Part shown: piece after piece, positions 28,188-36,832 of the stretch | Layout of the letters: the number at the start of each line of letters is the position of its first letter | How positions within the stretch are numbered: position 1 is the stretch's first letter | Notes under the pieces: generated by a model | What the model was told of the DNA's origin: nothing | Seen by the model: only the letters and a program-made list of their open reading frames with translations | Database searches by the model: none | Origin: Akkermansiaceae bacterium | GTDB lineage: Bacteria; Verrucomicrobiota; Verrucomicrobiia; Verrucomicrobiales; Akkermansiaceae | NCBI GenBank assembly: GCA_024233135.1 | Contig: JACKPZ010000014.1 | Coordinates: forward strand, 1-64,000 | Length of the DNA: 64,000 nt | Direction of reading: 5' to 3' | Program-made: the position numbers and the translations under genes

Positions 28188-30484
28188 ACGAACTCTCCCA
28201 GCGCCTCACCAACCGCGAAACCCCGCTCCGCATCCATCTCATCGGCGTGGCGGGCTCCGGCATGAGCGGGCTGGCCCTGCTGCTGTTAGGGATGGGCCAC
28301 AAGGTGAGCGGCTCGGACCGCGTGACCACGGCGGAAACCGACCGGATGCAGAAACTCGGCCTGATGTTTTCCTCGCCGCACACGGCGGAGGCGGTGAAGG
28401 ACGCGGAAATCGTGGTGTTTTCCTCCGCCATCCGCCCGCAGAACCCCGCCTATGCGGCGGCGGTGGCCGGCGGCATCCCGCTCTACCGCCGCGCCGAGTG
28501 CCTGGCGGCCATCCTCCACACGCGGAAGGGGATCGTGATTTCCGGCACCCACGGGAAAACGACGACCTCTTCGATGACGGCGCACGTGCTGCGCGAGGCG
28601 GCGCTCGATCCGAGCCACTACGTGGGCGCGGAGATCCCGATCCTCGGCGCGAACGCGAAGTGGTCCGAGCAAGGCGAGTTCATGGTGGCCGAGGGCGACG
28701 AAAGCGACGGCACGCTGGCGCTCTACCGGCCCGAGCACTCGGTGATTCTCAACATCGAGGCCGAGCATCTGGATTTCTACCGCGACCTCGACCACATCCG
28801 CGAGGTCTTCGGCAAGCTGGCCGATCAGACGCGCGGGAAACTCGTCTACTGCGCCGAGGATCCGGTGGCCGCCGAGATGTGCGAGGGCCGGGGAAATGCG
28901 GTTTCGTATGGCTGGGAGGAGGCGGACTATGTGGCGTCCGAGGTCCGCGACCTGAAGGGTTCGTCGTCGTTCACCGTGCTGCGCAAGGGTGAGGAACTGG
29001 GCGACATCGAGCTCGGCATCCCGGGCCGCCACAACGTGCTCAACGCGCTGGCGGCGATCGCGCTGGCGGACTCGTGCGGCGCGGAATTCCGGCTCGTGGC
29101 GCGGGCGCTGGCGAACTTCGCCGGCGCGAAACGGCGTTTCGAAACGAAATATCTATCCGCCAACCACCGGATCATCGACGACTACGGCCACCATCCGTCC
29201 GAGCTGGCGGCCACGCTGCAGACCGCGCGCTCGCTCAAGCCGAAGCGCATCGTGGTTCTCTTCCAGCCGCACCGTTACACGCGGACGAAGGCGCTGGCGG
29301 ATGAATTCGGCAAGGTGCTGCAACAAGCGGACCAGGTGTTTGTGGCGGATGTCTATCCGGCCTCCGAGTTGCCGATCGAAGGCGTGAGCGGCCAGACGAT
29401 CGTCGATGCGATGGCGGATCATGGTGACGTGCCGGCCGCGTTCGTGCCGGACCTCGTGACCGCGCACCACACGGTGGGCAACGCGCTGCAGACCGGCGAC
29501 CTGCTCATCACGCTGGGTGCCGGCAACGTGCACGAGGCGGGCACCCGGATTTCCCGCGATCTGAAGCAGCTCGAAGAAATGAAGGCGCTGATGCCGACGG
29601 GCGAGATCGACGGCAAGCTCTACGAGCCGATGAACCGCCACACCACGCTGCTCGTCGGCGGGCCGGCGCAGTTCTGGCTCGAGCCGCACACATTCTACGG
29701 CTTCGCGTTTCTGGTGGCCTATTGCCGCGAGCGCGGCATCCCGGTGCGCGTCGTCGGCCGAGGGTCGAACCTGCTGGTGCGCGACGGCGGCATCCGCGGC
29801 GCGGTGATCCACCCGACGGGCGGGCAGTTCGCCGACGTCACCGTGGGCACCCGCGGCGAGATCACCGCCGGCGCGGGCGTGCGGCTCAAGAAACTCGCGA
29901 GCGCCGCGGGTGCCGCGGGCATCGGCGGCTTCGAGTGGATGGAGGGCATCCCCGGCAACGTCGGCGGCGCGCTGCGCATGAACGCCGGTGCGATGGGCGT
30001 GGAAACCTTCGACCAGGTGGTGCGCGTCACGTTTCTCGACGAGGACGGCGTGATCCGCACGCGCGAGCGCGAGGAGATCGTCGCGGAATATCGCAACGTG
30101 CCGGAACTGCGGCGGAGTTTCGCGCTGCAGGCGGTCTTCAAGGGCCGGCCGGACAAGCCGGAGAACATCAAGCAGCGCTGGGACGACTCGCGCGAGAAAC
30201 GCAAGAGCTCGCAACCGGTCAGCGCCTCGGCCGGCTGCACCTTCAAGAACCCGGAGGCCATTCCCGCCGGCATGCTCATCGACAAACTCGGCCTGAAGGG
30301 CGAGGTGGTCGGCAAGGCCGCGGTTTCCGAAGTGCACGGCAATTTCGTGGTCAACCAGGGCGGCGCCACCGCCACGGAGATCATCCGGCTCATCGAATCG
30401 ATCCAAGGCAAGGCCCGCAAGGAACGCGGCATCGAACTCGAAACCGAAATCAAGATCCTCGGCGAGGACGAGAACACCTTCTAA
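28184..30484 (+). CDS. murC-murB: bifunctional MurC-MurB fusion
   Basis: A 766-residue fusion of two cytoplasmic cell-wall enzymes. Residues 1 to about 465 are MurC, which attaches L-Ala to UDP-MurNAc: GVAGSGMSG (21-29), the P-loop GTHGKTTT (121-128), EGDESDGTL and DDYGHHPSE (332-340). Residues about 480-766 are MurB, which reduces enolpyruvyl-UDP-GlcNAc with FAD and NADPH: VGRGSNLLVRDGG, EGIPGNVGGALRMNAGAMG and the final HGNFVVNQGGATATE. The proton-donor position, Ser in E. coli MurB, is Cys685 in SASAGCTFKNP. The join is a short helical linker, with no frame interruption. Fusion allows the two consecutive steps to be coupled; ddl follows after 7 bases. Confidence 0.95.
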   Translation: MNELSQRLTNRETPLRIHLIGVAGSGMSGLALLLLGMGHKVSGSDRVTTAETDRMQKLGLMFSSPHTAEAVKDAEIVVFSSAIRPQNPAYAAAVAGGIPLYRRAECLAAILHTRKGIVISGTHGKTTTSSMTAHVLREAALDPSHYVGAEIPILGANAKWSEQGEFMVAEGDESDGTLALYRPEHSVILNIEAEHLDFYRDLDHIREVFGKLADQTRGKLVYCAEDPVAAEMCEGRGNAVSYGWEEADYVASEVRDLKGSSSFTVLRKGEELGDIELGIPGRHNVLNALAAIALADSCGAEFRLVARALANFAGAKRRFETKYLSANHRIIDDYGHHPSELAATLQTARSLKPKRIVVLFQPHRYTRTKALADEFGKVLQQADQVFVADVYPASELPIEGVSGQTIVDAMADHGDVPAAFVPDLVTAHHTVGNALQTGDLLITLGAGNVHEAGTRISRDLKQLEEMKALMPTGEIDGKLYEPMNRHTTLLVGGPAQFWLEPHTFYGFAFLVAYCRERGIPVRVVGRGSNLLVRDGGIRGAVIHPTGGQFADVTVGTRGEITAGAGVRLKKLASAAGAAGIGGFEWMEGIPGNVGGALRMNAGAMGVETFDQVVRVTFLDEDGVIRTREREEIVAEYRNVPELRRSFALQAVFKGRPDKPENIKQRWDDSREKRKSSQPVSASAGCTFKNPEAIPAGMLIDKLGLKGEVVGKAAVSEVHGNFVVNQGGATATEIIRLIESIQGKARKERGIELETEIKILGEDENTF

Positions 30485-30491
30485 CACCACC

Positions 30492-31415
30492 ATGCTCTCC
30501 AACCACAAGATCGCCGTCCTGATGGGCGGACCGGGCTCCGAGCGCGAGGTTTCGCTGGCGTCCGGAAAGGCCGTGCTCAATGCCTTGCTCGGCCTCGGGC
30601 TCGACGCCACGGCCGTCGATGTCACCGGCCGCACGGTCGACCTGCCCGCCGGCACCGGCCTCGCCTTCAATCTCATCCACGGCACCTTCGGCGAGGATGG
30701 CGAACTGCAGGAACTGTTGGAAAAGATGGGCGTGCCCTACACCGGCGCGGGCGTCGCGAGCAGCCGCAGGGCCTTCGACAAGAACCTCGCGAAGGAAGCC
30801 TTCCTCGCCGCCGGAGTGCCGACGCCGCGGGCGGAGATCGTGGATGTTTCCGACGGGCCGAAACTGCCGTCGTTTTCCGCACCGTTCGTGGTCAAGCCGC
30901 CGCGCGAGGGATCGAGCGTGGGCGTGCACATCGTGCGCGAGCAGTCGCAGGCCGAAGCCGCGATGGCGGATGCGGCGAAATACGGAAACGACATCCTCGT
31001 CGAGGAATTCGTGGAAGGAAAGGAACTCACCGTGGCCGTGCTCGACGGCAAGGCGCTTCCGATCGTCCACATCGCGCCTCGCGACGGGTTCTACGACATG
31101 GCGAACAAATACCCGTGGATGAGCGGTGGCGCCGGCAGCGACTACTATTGCCCTGCCGACCTCGACGTGGAGACGACCCGTGCGGTGCAGGAGGCGGCCG
31201 CCGCCGCGCACGAGTCGCTCGGCATCGAGATCTACTCGCGGGTGGATGTTTTGTTGGACAAGGACATGCGCCCCTTCGTGCTCGAGGCGAACACGATCCC
31301 CGGCATGACGGAGACCAGCCTGCTGCCGAAGTCCGCCGCCGCGGCCGGCATCCCGTTTCCCGATCTCTGCCGCCGGATCGCCGAGCTTTCGCTGAACCTG
31401 AGGACAAACCGTTAG
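30492..31415 (+). CDS. ddl: D-alanine--D-alanine ligase
   Basis: A 307-residue ATP-grasp enzyme that makes the D-Ala-D-Ala dipeptide for peptidoglycan. The N-terminal region has MGGPGSEREVSLASG, the ATP-binding core has PFVVKPPREGSSVGV and VEEFVEGKELTVAV, and the C-terminal part has VLEANTIPGMTETSLLPKSA, with the catalytic Ser/Tyr-loop geometry typical of Ddl. The length is normal. It lies 7 bases after murC-murB and 12 before ftsQ, within the operon. The TAG stop is part of a GTTAG pentamer. Confidence 0.96.
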   Translation: MLSNHKIAVLMGGPGSEREVSLASGKAVLNALLGLGLDATAVDVTGRTVDLPAGTGLAFNLIHGTFGEDGELQELLEKMGVPYTGAGVASSRRAFDKNLAKEAFLAAGVPTPRAEIVDVSDGPKLPSFSAPFVVKPPREGSSVGVHIVREQSQAEAAMADAAKYGNDILVEEFVEGKELTVAVLDGKALPIVHIAPRDGFYDMANKYPWMSGGAGSDYYCPADLDVETTRAVQEAAAAAHESLGIEIYSRVDVLLDKDMRPFVLEANTIPGMTETSLLPKSAAAAGIPFPDLCRRIAELSLNLRTNR

Positions 31416-31427
31416 AACACGCGAACC

Positions 31428-32402
31428 ATGAAACGCCAGACCACACGCCGCCGCCGTTCCCAGCGCCCGAAAGTTCTCGAGGTGCGGGTGATGTCGCCGC
31501 GCATCGCATGGTTCGGCTTCCTGCGCTTCGCCGTCACGGCCGCAAAGATCGGCTGCGTGGTCGCCGCTCTCACCGCCGCCGGCTGGGGTGTGTGGCGCGG
31601 CGTCCAGCACGCGTTTTTCCAGAATCCGGATTTCCGACTGCGCTACATCGACCTCAACGAAAACTCGGTGATCGATGAGATCGAGACCGCCGAGGCCATC
31701 GGCATCGAACTGGCGGAACGCCCGAACTTGTTCGACATCGATGTTTCCAAGGCCGCCGAGAAACTCTCCGCCCGGCCGGGCATTTGCGAGGCTCGCGTCG
31801 AGCGCCACCTGCCCGCCACACTCGTCGTGCGCGTGCTGCCCCGTACGCCGAAGGCGTGGCTCGCCTGCCTCGAACAAGACATCAGCGGCGAACGCAAGGC
31901 CGGCGGCATGCTCGTCGACGTGAACGGAGTTGCCTACCCCTGCCCGGCGCTGCAGCTCGAAAGCGCCTCGGCCCTGCCGATCATCATCCTGCCGGCCTCG
32001 GACGAGCATTCCATCGCCGCCGGGAAGCCGGTGGAGCACCCGGAACTCGCGCGTTGTCTGCGCCTCATCGACGCCGCCCGCGAGGCGGATCCGGAAGCCG
32101 TCCACTGGATCGAATCCGTCCGTCAGAAAAGCGAATGGTCGCTGGTGCTCACCACCCGCGGCGGCACCGCGGCGACCTTCAGCCTCGGCGATCACCAGCG
32201 CCAGATCGACAATCTTCGGGCCGCGCTCGACCACGCCGGGGAAAAGGGTTACGACATCGCGACCATCAACTTGATCCCGAAATACAACATCCCGATCACC
32301 GTGCGCGACGGCTCCGCTCCGCCGCGTGCGATCCCCGTTTCCGCCGCGCCGGCACCGAGCCGCCGCGAGCGCGACGTCAGCAGCATCCTCAACCGCAACT
32401 GA
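31428..32402 (+). CDS. ftsQ: cell division protein FtsQ/DivIB
   Basis: A 324-residue bitopic division protein. A strongly basic N-terminus (about 1-20, Arg-rich) precedes one transmembrane helix (about 28-50). The POTRA-like domain follows (FRLRYIDLNENSVIDEI, then LFDIDVSKAAEKLSARPGI and RHLPATLVVRVLPRTP), and the FtsQ domain to about 290 ends in GYDIATINLIPKYNIPITV. In the divisome it connects FtsL/FtsB and FtsW/FtsI. Identification rests on domain order and position between ddl and ftsA, since FtsQ is weakly conserved. The C-terminal tail is disordered. Confidence 0.9.
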   Translation: MKRQTTRRRRSQRPKVLEVRVMSPRIAWFGFLRFAVTAAKIGCVVAALTAAGWGVWRGVQHAFFQNPDFRLRYIDLNENSVIDEIETAEAIGIELAERPNLFDIDVSKAAEKLSARPGICEARVERHLPATLVVRVLPRTPKAWLACLEQDISGERKAGGMLVDVNGVAYPCPALQLESASALPIIILPASDEHSIAAGKPVEHPELARCLRLIDAAREADPEAVHWIESVRQKSEWSLVLTTRGGTAATFSLGDHQRQIDNLRAALDHAGEKGYDIATINLIPKYNIPITVRDGSAPPRAIPVSAAPAPSRRERDVSSILNRN

Positions 32403-32412
32403 GCCTCCGCGA

Positions 32413-33627
32413 ATGGCCCGCCGCACCAAAATCCACGTCGGTCTCGAAATCGGCACCAGCAAGACCTGCATGGTGGTCGGCGAGGTGAAGGCGGACAGCG
32501 CGGTCAAGATCCTCGGCATCGGGGAAACCAAAAGCGCCGGCATCCGCAAGGGCGAGATCGGCGATTTCTCGCAGGCCCGCGCATGCCTGAAGGACGCGCT
32601 CGCGAAGGCCGAGGACGCGTCGGATGTCGAGATCGGCAGTGTGTTTCTCGCCGTCACCGGATCCCACATCCAAGGCGTCAACCACCGAGGCACCTTCCGT
32701 CTTCCGGACGGCGAGCCGGTGGTCGCTCCCGAGCACGTCGAGGAGGCCCGCACCATCGCCCGCGAGGTGCCGATCCCGGCGGAGCACGTGTATCTCCACC
32801 CCATCATCCGCAACTACTGGCTCGACGGACTCGAGCACTCGACCTCGCCCGTCGGTCTCTACGGCAAGACCGTCGAGGCGGACTTCCACGTCGTGCACGG
32901 CATCGGCACGCGGATTCAAAACAGCATCAAGCTCGTCCGCGAGGTGCCGCTCGAGGTGGACGACATCGTTTTCTCGCCGATCGCCACCGCCCAGATGGCG
33001 CTCGACCGCGAGCAGCGCGAGCGCGGCGCCCTGGTCATCGACATCGGCGGCGGCACCACCGACTACGCGCTCTATCTGAACGGCGTGATCACCGCGTCCG
33101 GCTGCATCCCGGTGGGCGGCGACCACATCACCAACGACATCCACCTCGTCACCGGCCTGCCGTTTTCCAAAGCCGAGCAGCTCAAGGTGACCGAGGGCGA
33201 CGCCTCGGGCGATCCCGCGCGCTCGGTCGGAAACGCCCGCCTCACCGACGACCGCGGATACGCCGAGGTCGAGGTCAGTCGCGCCGTGCTCAACGAGATC
33301 ATCCGCCAACGCCTCGAGGAAACCCTCGGCCTGGTGGTGCAGCGCCTGCCGGAGGGAGCCCTCGGCGCGCTCAACGGTGGCGTGTTCCTCACCGGCGGCA
33401 CCTGCCTGCTCAAGGGCTTTGACAAGCTTGCCTTCGAAGTCTTCGGGCGCGACATCTACCGCGCCGAAACCCCCGAGATCAGCGGGGTGCACTCCAATTT
33501 CAAGGACCCACGCTACGCCACCGCCATCGGCCTCATCCGCTACGCCCAGATCCTCGAAACCGAACGCGCCACACCGCCCGGACCCGTCGGGCGATTGTTC
33601 CGCATGTTCTGGCCTTTCGGCCGGTGA
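32413..33627 (+). CDS. ftsA: cell division protein FtsA
   Basis: A 404-residue actin-like protein that tethers FtsZ to the membrane and recruits later divisome proteins. The start at 32413 gives MARRTKIHVGLEIGTSKTC with the first phosphate-binding loop; the frame is open upstream into ftsQ but that part is Arg/Ser-rich and out of phase. The SHS2 domain region (GSVFLAVTGSHIQG) and the second ATP motif (LVIDIGGGTTDYALY), plus NGGVFLTGGTCLLKG, are visible. The C-terminus is basic and hydrophobic (GRLFRMFWPFGR), fitting the amphipathic membrane-targeting helix. It ends 39 bases before ftsZ. Confidence 0.95.
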   Translation: MARRTKIHVGLEIGTSKTCMVVGEVKADSAVKILGIGETKSAGIRKGEIGDFSQARACLKDALAKAEDASDVEIGSVFLAVTGSHIQGVNHRGTFRLPDGEPVVAPEHVEEARTIAREVPIPAEHVYLHPIIRNYWLDGLEHSTSPVGLYGKTVEADFHVVHGIGTRIQNSIKLVREVPLEVDDIVFSPIATAQMALDREQRERGALVIDIGGGTTDYALYLNGVITASGCIPVGGDHITNDIHLVTGLPFSKAEQLKVTEGDASGDPARSVGNARLTDDRGYAEVEVSRAVLNEIIRQRLEETLGLVVQRLPEGALGALNGGVFLTGGTCLLKGFDKLAFEVFGRDIYRAETPEISGVHSNFKDPRYATAIGLIRYAQILETERATPPGPVGRLFRMFWPFGR

Positions 33628-33666
33628 CGAAATCACCTATCTCTCATTTCAAATCTCCCACGCACG

Positions 33667-35577
33667 ATGATCACCTACTCCCGCGATCCCCATCAGACCG
33701 TCCCGACCAGCTCCGTCAAGATTGTCGGCCTCGGCGGTGCCGGCGCGAACATGCTCGAACGCATCGCGCTCGACGGCATGGAAGGCGCCGAGTTGATCGC
33801 CCTCAACACCGACGTCCGCACCCTCGGCGCCTGCCTCGCGCGTGAGAAAGTCCAGCTCGGTGTGAACCTGACGAAGGGACTCGGTGCAGGTGGCGACCCC
33901 GAACTCGGCCATCAGGCCGTGCTCGAAGCCGAGGACCAGATCCGCGAGTCGTTCAAGGGCCGCCGCATCGTGTTCCTGTGCGTCGGCCTCGGCGGTGGCA
34001 CCGGCTCCGGCGCCGCGCCCATCGTCACCCGCATCGCCCGCGAGGAAGGTGCCTTCGTCGTCGTTTTCGCCACCATGCCCTTCGCGTTCGAAGGCAAGCG
34101 CCGCCGCGAACAAGCCGAAACCTCTCTCAACGAACTCGCCGTTCTTTCCAACGCGCTGGTCACCTTCGACAACAACCGCATGGGCGAACTCGTGCTCGCC
34201 AAACAGGGCATCCACGAGGCTTTCACCGCGGCCGATGCGATGATCTGCGAGTCGATCAAGGCCGTCATCCGCCTCGTCGTCCGCCCGGGGCTGATCAACG
34301 TCGGGCTCGACGACCTGATGAGCGCCCTGCGCACCACACGCTCGCGTTGTTTGTTCGGCTCCGGCATCGCCAATGGCAAGGACCGCGCCATCCGCGCCCT
34401 GCGCAACGCGCTCTCCAGCCCGCTGCTCGACCAAGGCTCGCTGCTCAAGGACGCCCGCACCGTGCTCGTTCACCTCAGCGGCGGCGAGGACCTGACGTTG
34501 TTCGAGATCGAGTTGCTCATGCAGCGCCTGCAGAAATTCGTCCCCGAGAGCGCCCACGTGCTTTTTGGCGCGGCGGTCGATCCGTCGATGGGCGACTCGC
34601 TTTCGCTCACCCTCATCAGCGCGCTGCCCGAGGACACCCTGGCCATGGCGCCGCGGGAGAGCATCAGCCAAGCACCGAAGGACAGCCCCTTGCTCGACCC
34701 GAGCCAGGGTTTCACCCCGCCCTCGGAGAAGAAAGCCGCCGCCACCCGACAGACCGTCGCGGAACCCGCTGCCAAGCCACAATTCCAGGCCCCGGAGAAT
34801 CCCGCCGCCGAAGAGAAACCCGCGCCGCCCGTTTCCATGCTTGTCAAGGCGCGCCAAGCCGCGGCCGCCGCGACTCCGAGCCTCTTCGACGACGATCGTC
34901 CTTTCGCCGAACCCGAACCGCAGCCGCGCGAGGAGCCCGCCGCGAAGAAGCCGGAACCCGCACCAGGGCCCGAACCGGAACCCCAGCCGGAGCCGGAGCC
35001 CGAACCCGTGGCCAAGGAGCCGGAGCCGGAACCCATCGCGGAAGAAGAGGAACCCGCCGCGGAACCGGAGGAACCCGCCGCCGAGGACGCTTTCGAGCCG
35101 GAAGAGGGATCGAAGCCGACCGTCGCTGAATTCGTCGCCGTTCCGGCCGATCCGGAACCGGAGGAGGAACCCGAACCCGAGCCCGCTGATGAACCCCCCG
35201 CCGCATCCGAGGCTGTGATCGAAGCCGAGGAAGTTCACGAAACGCCGGCCTCATCCGATGAAGCCGATGACGAGGAGCTCGGTGATCTGGAGGAACTCGA
35301 AGACGAAAATCTCGAAGCCGCCGGTTTCAGCGCCATCCCGCGGCGTCGCCCGGCCGGCACCAAGCCGTGGATGCCGAAACGTTCGGGCGGCGGCGAGGAC
35401 GAGCCTGCCGCGTCATCGGGCAGCTCGCCGAAGCTCAAGCTCGGCATCAAGACGAACTCTCCGACGAGCGAACTCTCCCTCGACTCCACCCCGCGCGGTC
35501 GTTTCGAAGGCGAGAACCCGAACGTCTACGAAGGCGAGGATCTCGACCTCCCGCCCTTTCTGCGGAAGAAGAAGTGA
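33667..35577 (+). CDS. ftsZ: cell division protein FtsZ, divergent, with long linker
   Basis: A 636-residue tubulin homologue (E. coli FtsZ has 383). Residues 15-320 are the GTPase: GLGGAGANML, the tubulin signature GGGTGSG at 109-115, and DNNRM. The T7 loop, which completes the GTP site of the neighbouring subunit, reads NVGLDDL (211-217) where E. coli has NVDFADV; the first Asp is replaced by Gly and the second (Asp216) is kept. Residues about 330-620 are an acidic, proline-rich linker with many PEPEPE-type repeats. The extreme C-terminus, EDLDLPPFLRKKK, is a canonical FtsA/ZipA-binding tail, so this is a functional FtsZ. It ends the operon; dps converges 18 bases away. Confidence 0.96.
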   Translation: MITYSRDPHQTVPTSSVKIVGLGGAGANMLERIALDGMEGAELIALNTDVRTLGACLAREKVQLGVNLTKGLGAGGDPELGHQAVLEAEDQIRESFKGRRIVFLCVGLGGGTGSGAAPIVTRIAREEGAFVVVFATMPFAFEGKRRREQAETSLNELAVLSNALVTFDNNRMGELVLAKQGIHEAFTAADAMICESIKAVIRLVVRPGLINVGLDDLMSALRTTRSRCLFGSGIANGKDRAIRALRNALSSPLLDQGSLLKDARTVLVHLSGGEDLTLFEIELLMQRLQKFVPESAHVLFGAAVDPSMGDSLSLTLISALPEDTLAMAPRESISQAPKDSPLLDPSQGFTPPSEKKAAATRQTVAEPAAKPQFQAPENPAAEEKPAPPVSMLVKARQAAAAATPSLFDDDRPFAEPEPQPREEPAAKKPEPAPGPEPEPQPEPEPEPVAKEPEPEPIAEEEEPAAEPEEPAAEDAFEPEEGSKPTVAEFVAVPADPEPEEEPEPEPADEPPAASEAVIEAEEVHETPASSDEADDEELGDLEELEDENLEAAGFSAIPRRRPAGTKPWMPKRSGGGEDEPAASSGSSPKLKLGIKTNSPTSELSLDSTPRGRFEGENPNVYEGEDLDLPPFLRKKK

Positions 35578-35595
35578 GATGTCCGGAAGAACGGT

Positions 35596-36039
35596 TCATT
35601 TCAGGAAGCTCTTCAGCATCCAGATTGTCTTTTGGTGCAGCGTGATGCGGCCGATCATCAGGTCTTCGCTCTCCGGATCGTTCAATTCGCCGGCAAGATC
35701 GCGGGCCTTGGCCGCGTCCGCCACGAGCTTCTCGTTTCCTTCGAGAAGCGCGCGCACGTAGTCTTCCTGCCCGAGTGGCGCGGCGAACTCCTCCAGGCCC
35801 GCGGCCGTTGCGAGGGTGCCGAGACCGCCGATCGCATAGTCGCCAATGGCACGCACGCGTTCGGCGATCTCATCCACCGCGGTGAAGAGTTCCTCGTATT
35901 GCGCTTGAAACGCGGTGTGCAGCGCGAAGAAACCGGGCCCCTCGACATTCCAATGCGCGAGGTGCGTGAGCGCCATCAGCGCGTAGGAGTCGGCGAGGAC
36001 TTGGTTGAGACTGGAACTGAGATCGCTTTGTTGTGCCAT
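35596..36039 (-). CDS. Dps-family ferritin-like protein
   Basis: A 147-residue DNA-protecting ferritin of the Dps type, which stores iron by oxidising Fe(II) with hydrogen peroxide in a dodecamer. The intersubunit ferroxidase ligands are all present with the family spacing: His29 (in AHWNVEG), His41 (ALHTAF), Asp56 and Glu60 (VDEIAERVR). The N-terminal tail is short and not Lys-rich, so DNA binding through the tail is doubtful. It converges on ftsZ. A 156-base gap upstream, with no obvious regulatory palindrome, separates it from the protease gene. Confidence 0.93.
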   Translation of the reverse strand: MAQQSDLSSSLNQVLADSYALMALTHLAHWNVEGPGFFALHTAFQAQYEELFTAVDEIAERVRAIGDYAIGGLGTLATAAGLEEFAAPLGQEDYVRALLEGNEKLVADAAKARDLAGELNDPESEDLMIGRITLHQKTIWMLKSFLK

Positions 36040-36195
36040 GGTCTTGGGGATTGGTTTGGGAGGCGGAATCTAACGCAAGTTTCCTGGCTCGCCTCCGTGA
36101 GTCAAAATATGCGCAGTCTTCGAAAAGTGGCGGTGTGGCGCAGATTGGTTTACAAATCCGAAAGATTGGACCAGGATCTGCGGTAGAAATAGGGA

Positions 36196-36717
36196 ATGCG
36201 GATACGATGGTTCATCGGACTGGGAATGATCGGAGCACTGGGCACCGGTTGGAACCTGTTGCCTGCGAAACAAGAGTCCAAACGCATCATCGGTCAGACC
36301 GCATGGGTCGAGGTTGCCGAGTCCGGCCTTGGTTTTCTCGGCCGGGTCGACACCGGAGCCGCTTCGACTTCGGTGCACGCCGAGTCGATCCGCGTCGATG
36401 GCGAGATAGTTGATTTCGTGATGGCCAACCGCAACGGCAACCGCGTGAGAATGCGTGCACCGCTCATCCGGACCTCGATGGTGCGCAACGCCGTCGGTCA
36501 GGAGGAGCGGGTCTATGTGGAGCTCACCATCCGCCATCAGGGCGTGGAAAAACAGGTGCAAGCCAGCTTGAACGACCGATCGTCTCTCAACTACGCCCTG
36601 TTGCTCGGACGCAACTGGTTGCAGGACGATTTCGTAGTCGACGTCACTCGCAACGCTGTGCCTCCGTCGCAACCATGGCCCGAGACCGACGACTCGCGCG
36701 GCGTGGCCAGCCGATGA
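36196..36717 (+). CDS. retropepsin-like aspartic protease (COG4067 family)
   Basis: A 173-residue protein with an N-terminal hydrophobic helix (about 4-20) that could anchor or export it. It has the motif GRVDTGAASTSVHA with active-site Asp52 and the C-terminal LLLGRNWLQDD, the hallmarks of the family once called ATP-dependent zinc proteases (PF05618), which has a single-domain retropepsin fold and dimerises for catalysis. The natural substrate is unknown; some relatives sit next to RimK-type ligases, none here. The GGG at 36190-36193 lies too close to the ATG to be a normal ribosome site. Confidence 0.85.
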   Translation: MRIRWFIGLGMIGALGTGWNLLPAKQESKRIIGQTAWVEVAESGLGFLGRVDTGAASTSVHAESIRVDGEIVDFVMANRNGNRVRMRAPLIRTSMVRNAVGQEERVYVELTIRHQGVEKQVQASLNDRSSLNYALLLGRNWLQDDFVVDVTRNAVPPSQPWPETDDSRGVASR

Positions 36718-36747
36718 GGAATCTTCTCAGCGGCGGAGTCAATGAAA

Positions 36748-36784
36748 GTGCCAGCGGCGGAAATCCGCCGATACGATCTGGCAC
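36748..36784. repeat. nested inverted repeat between convergent genes
   Basis: GTGCCAG pairs with CTGGCAC, and inside it CGGCGGA pairs with TCCGCCG. It lies between the end of the protease gene and the end of the transposase gene. It could act as a two-way terminator or be a REP-type hairpin next to the transposase; its sequence differs from the 39-bp units at 37967-38044. Confidence 0.5.
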
Positions 36785-36832
36785 GAGTCCGTGATCCTCT
36801 GAGACGTCACCATGGATGTGGATTGCCCGATC

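Noticed and set aside
28600..29700. The MurC-MurB join as an assembly artefact
   Set aside because: Both halves are complete, the frame is continuous through a plausible linker, and the surrounding gene order is the standard one.
29153..32813. Overlapping antisense frames opposite murC-murB, ddl and ftsQ
   Set aside because: All have shadow composition, and the plus-strand genes are recognised beyond doubt.
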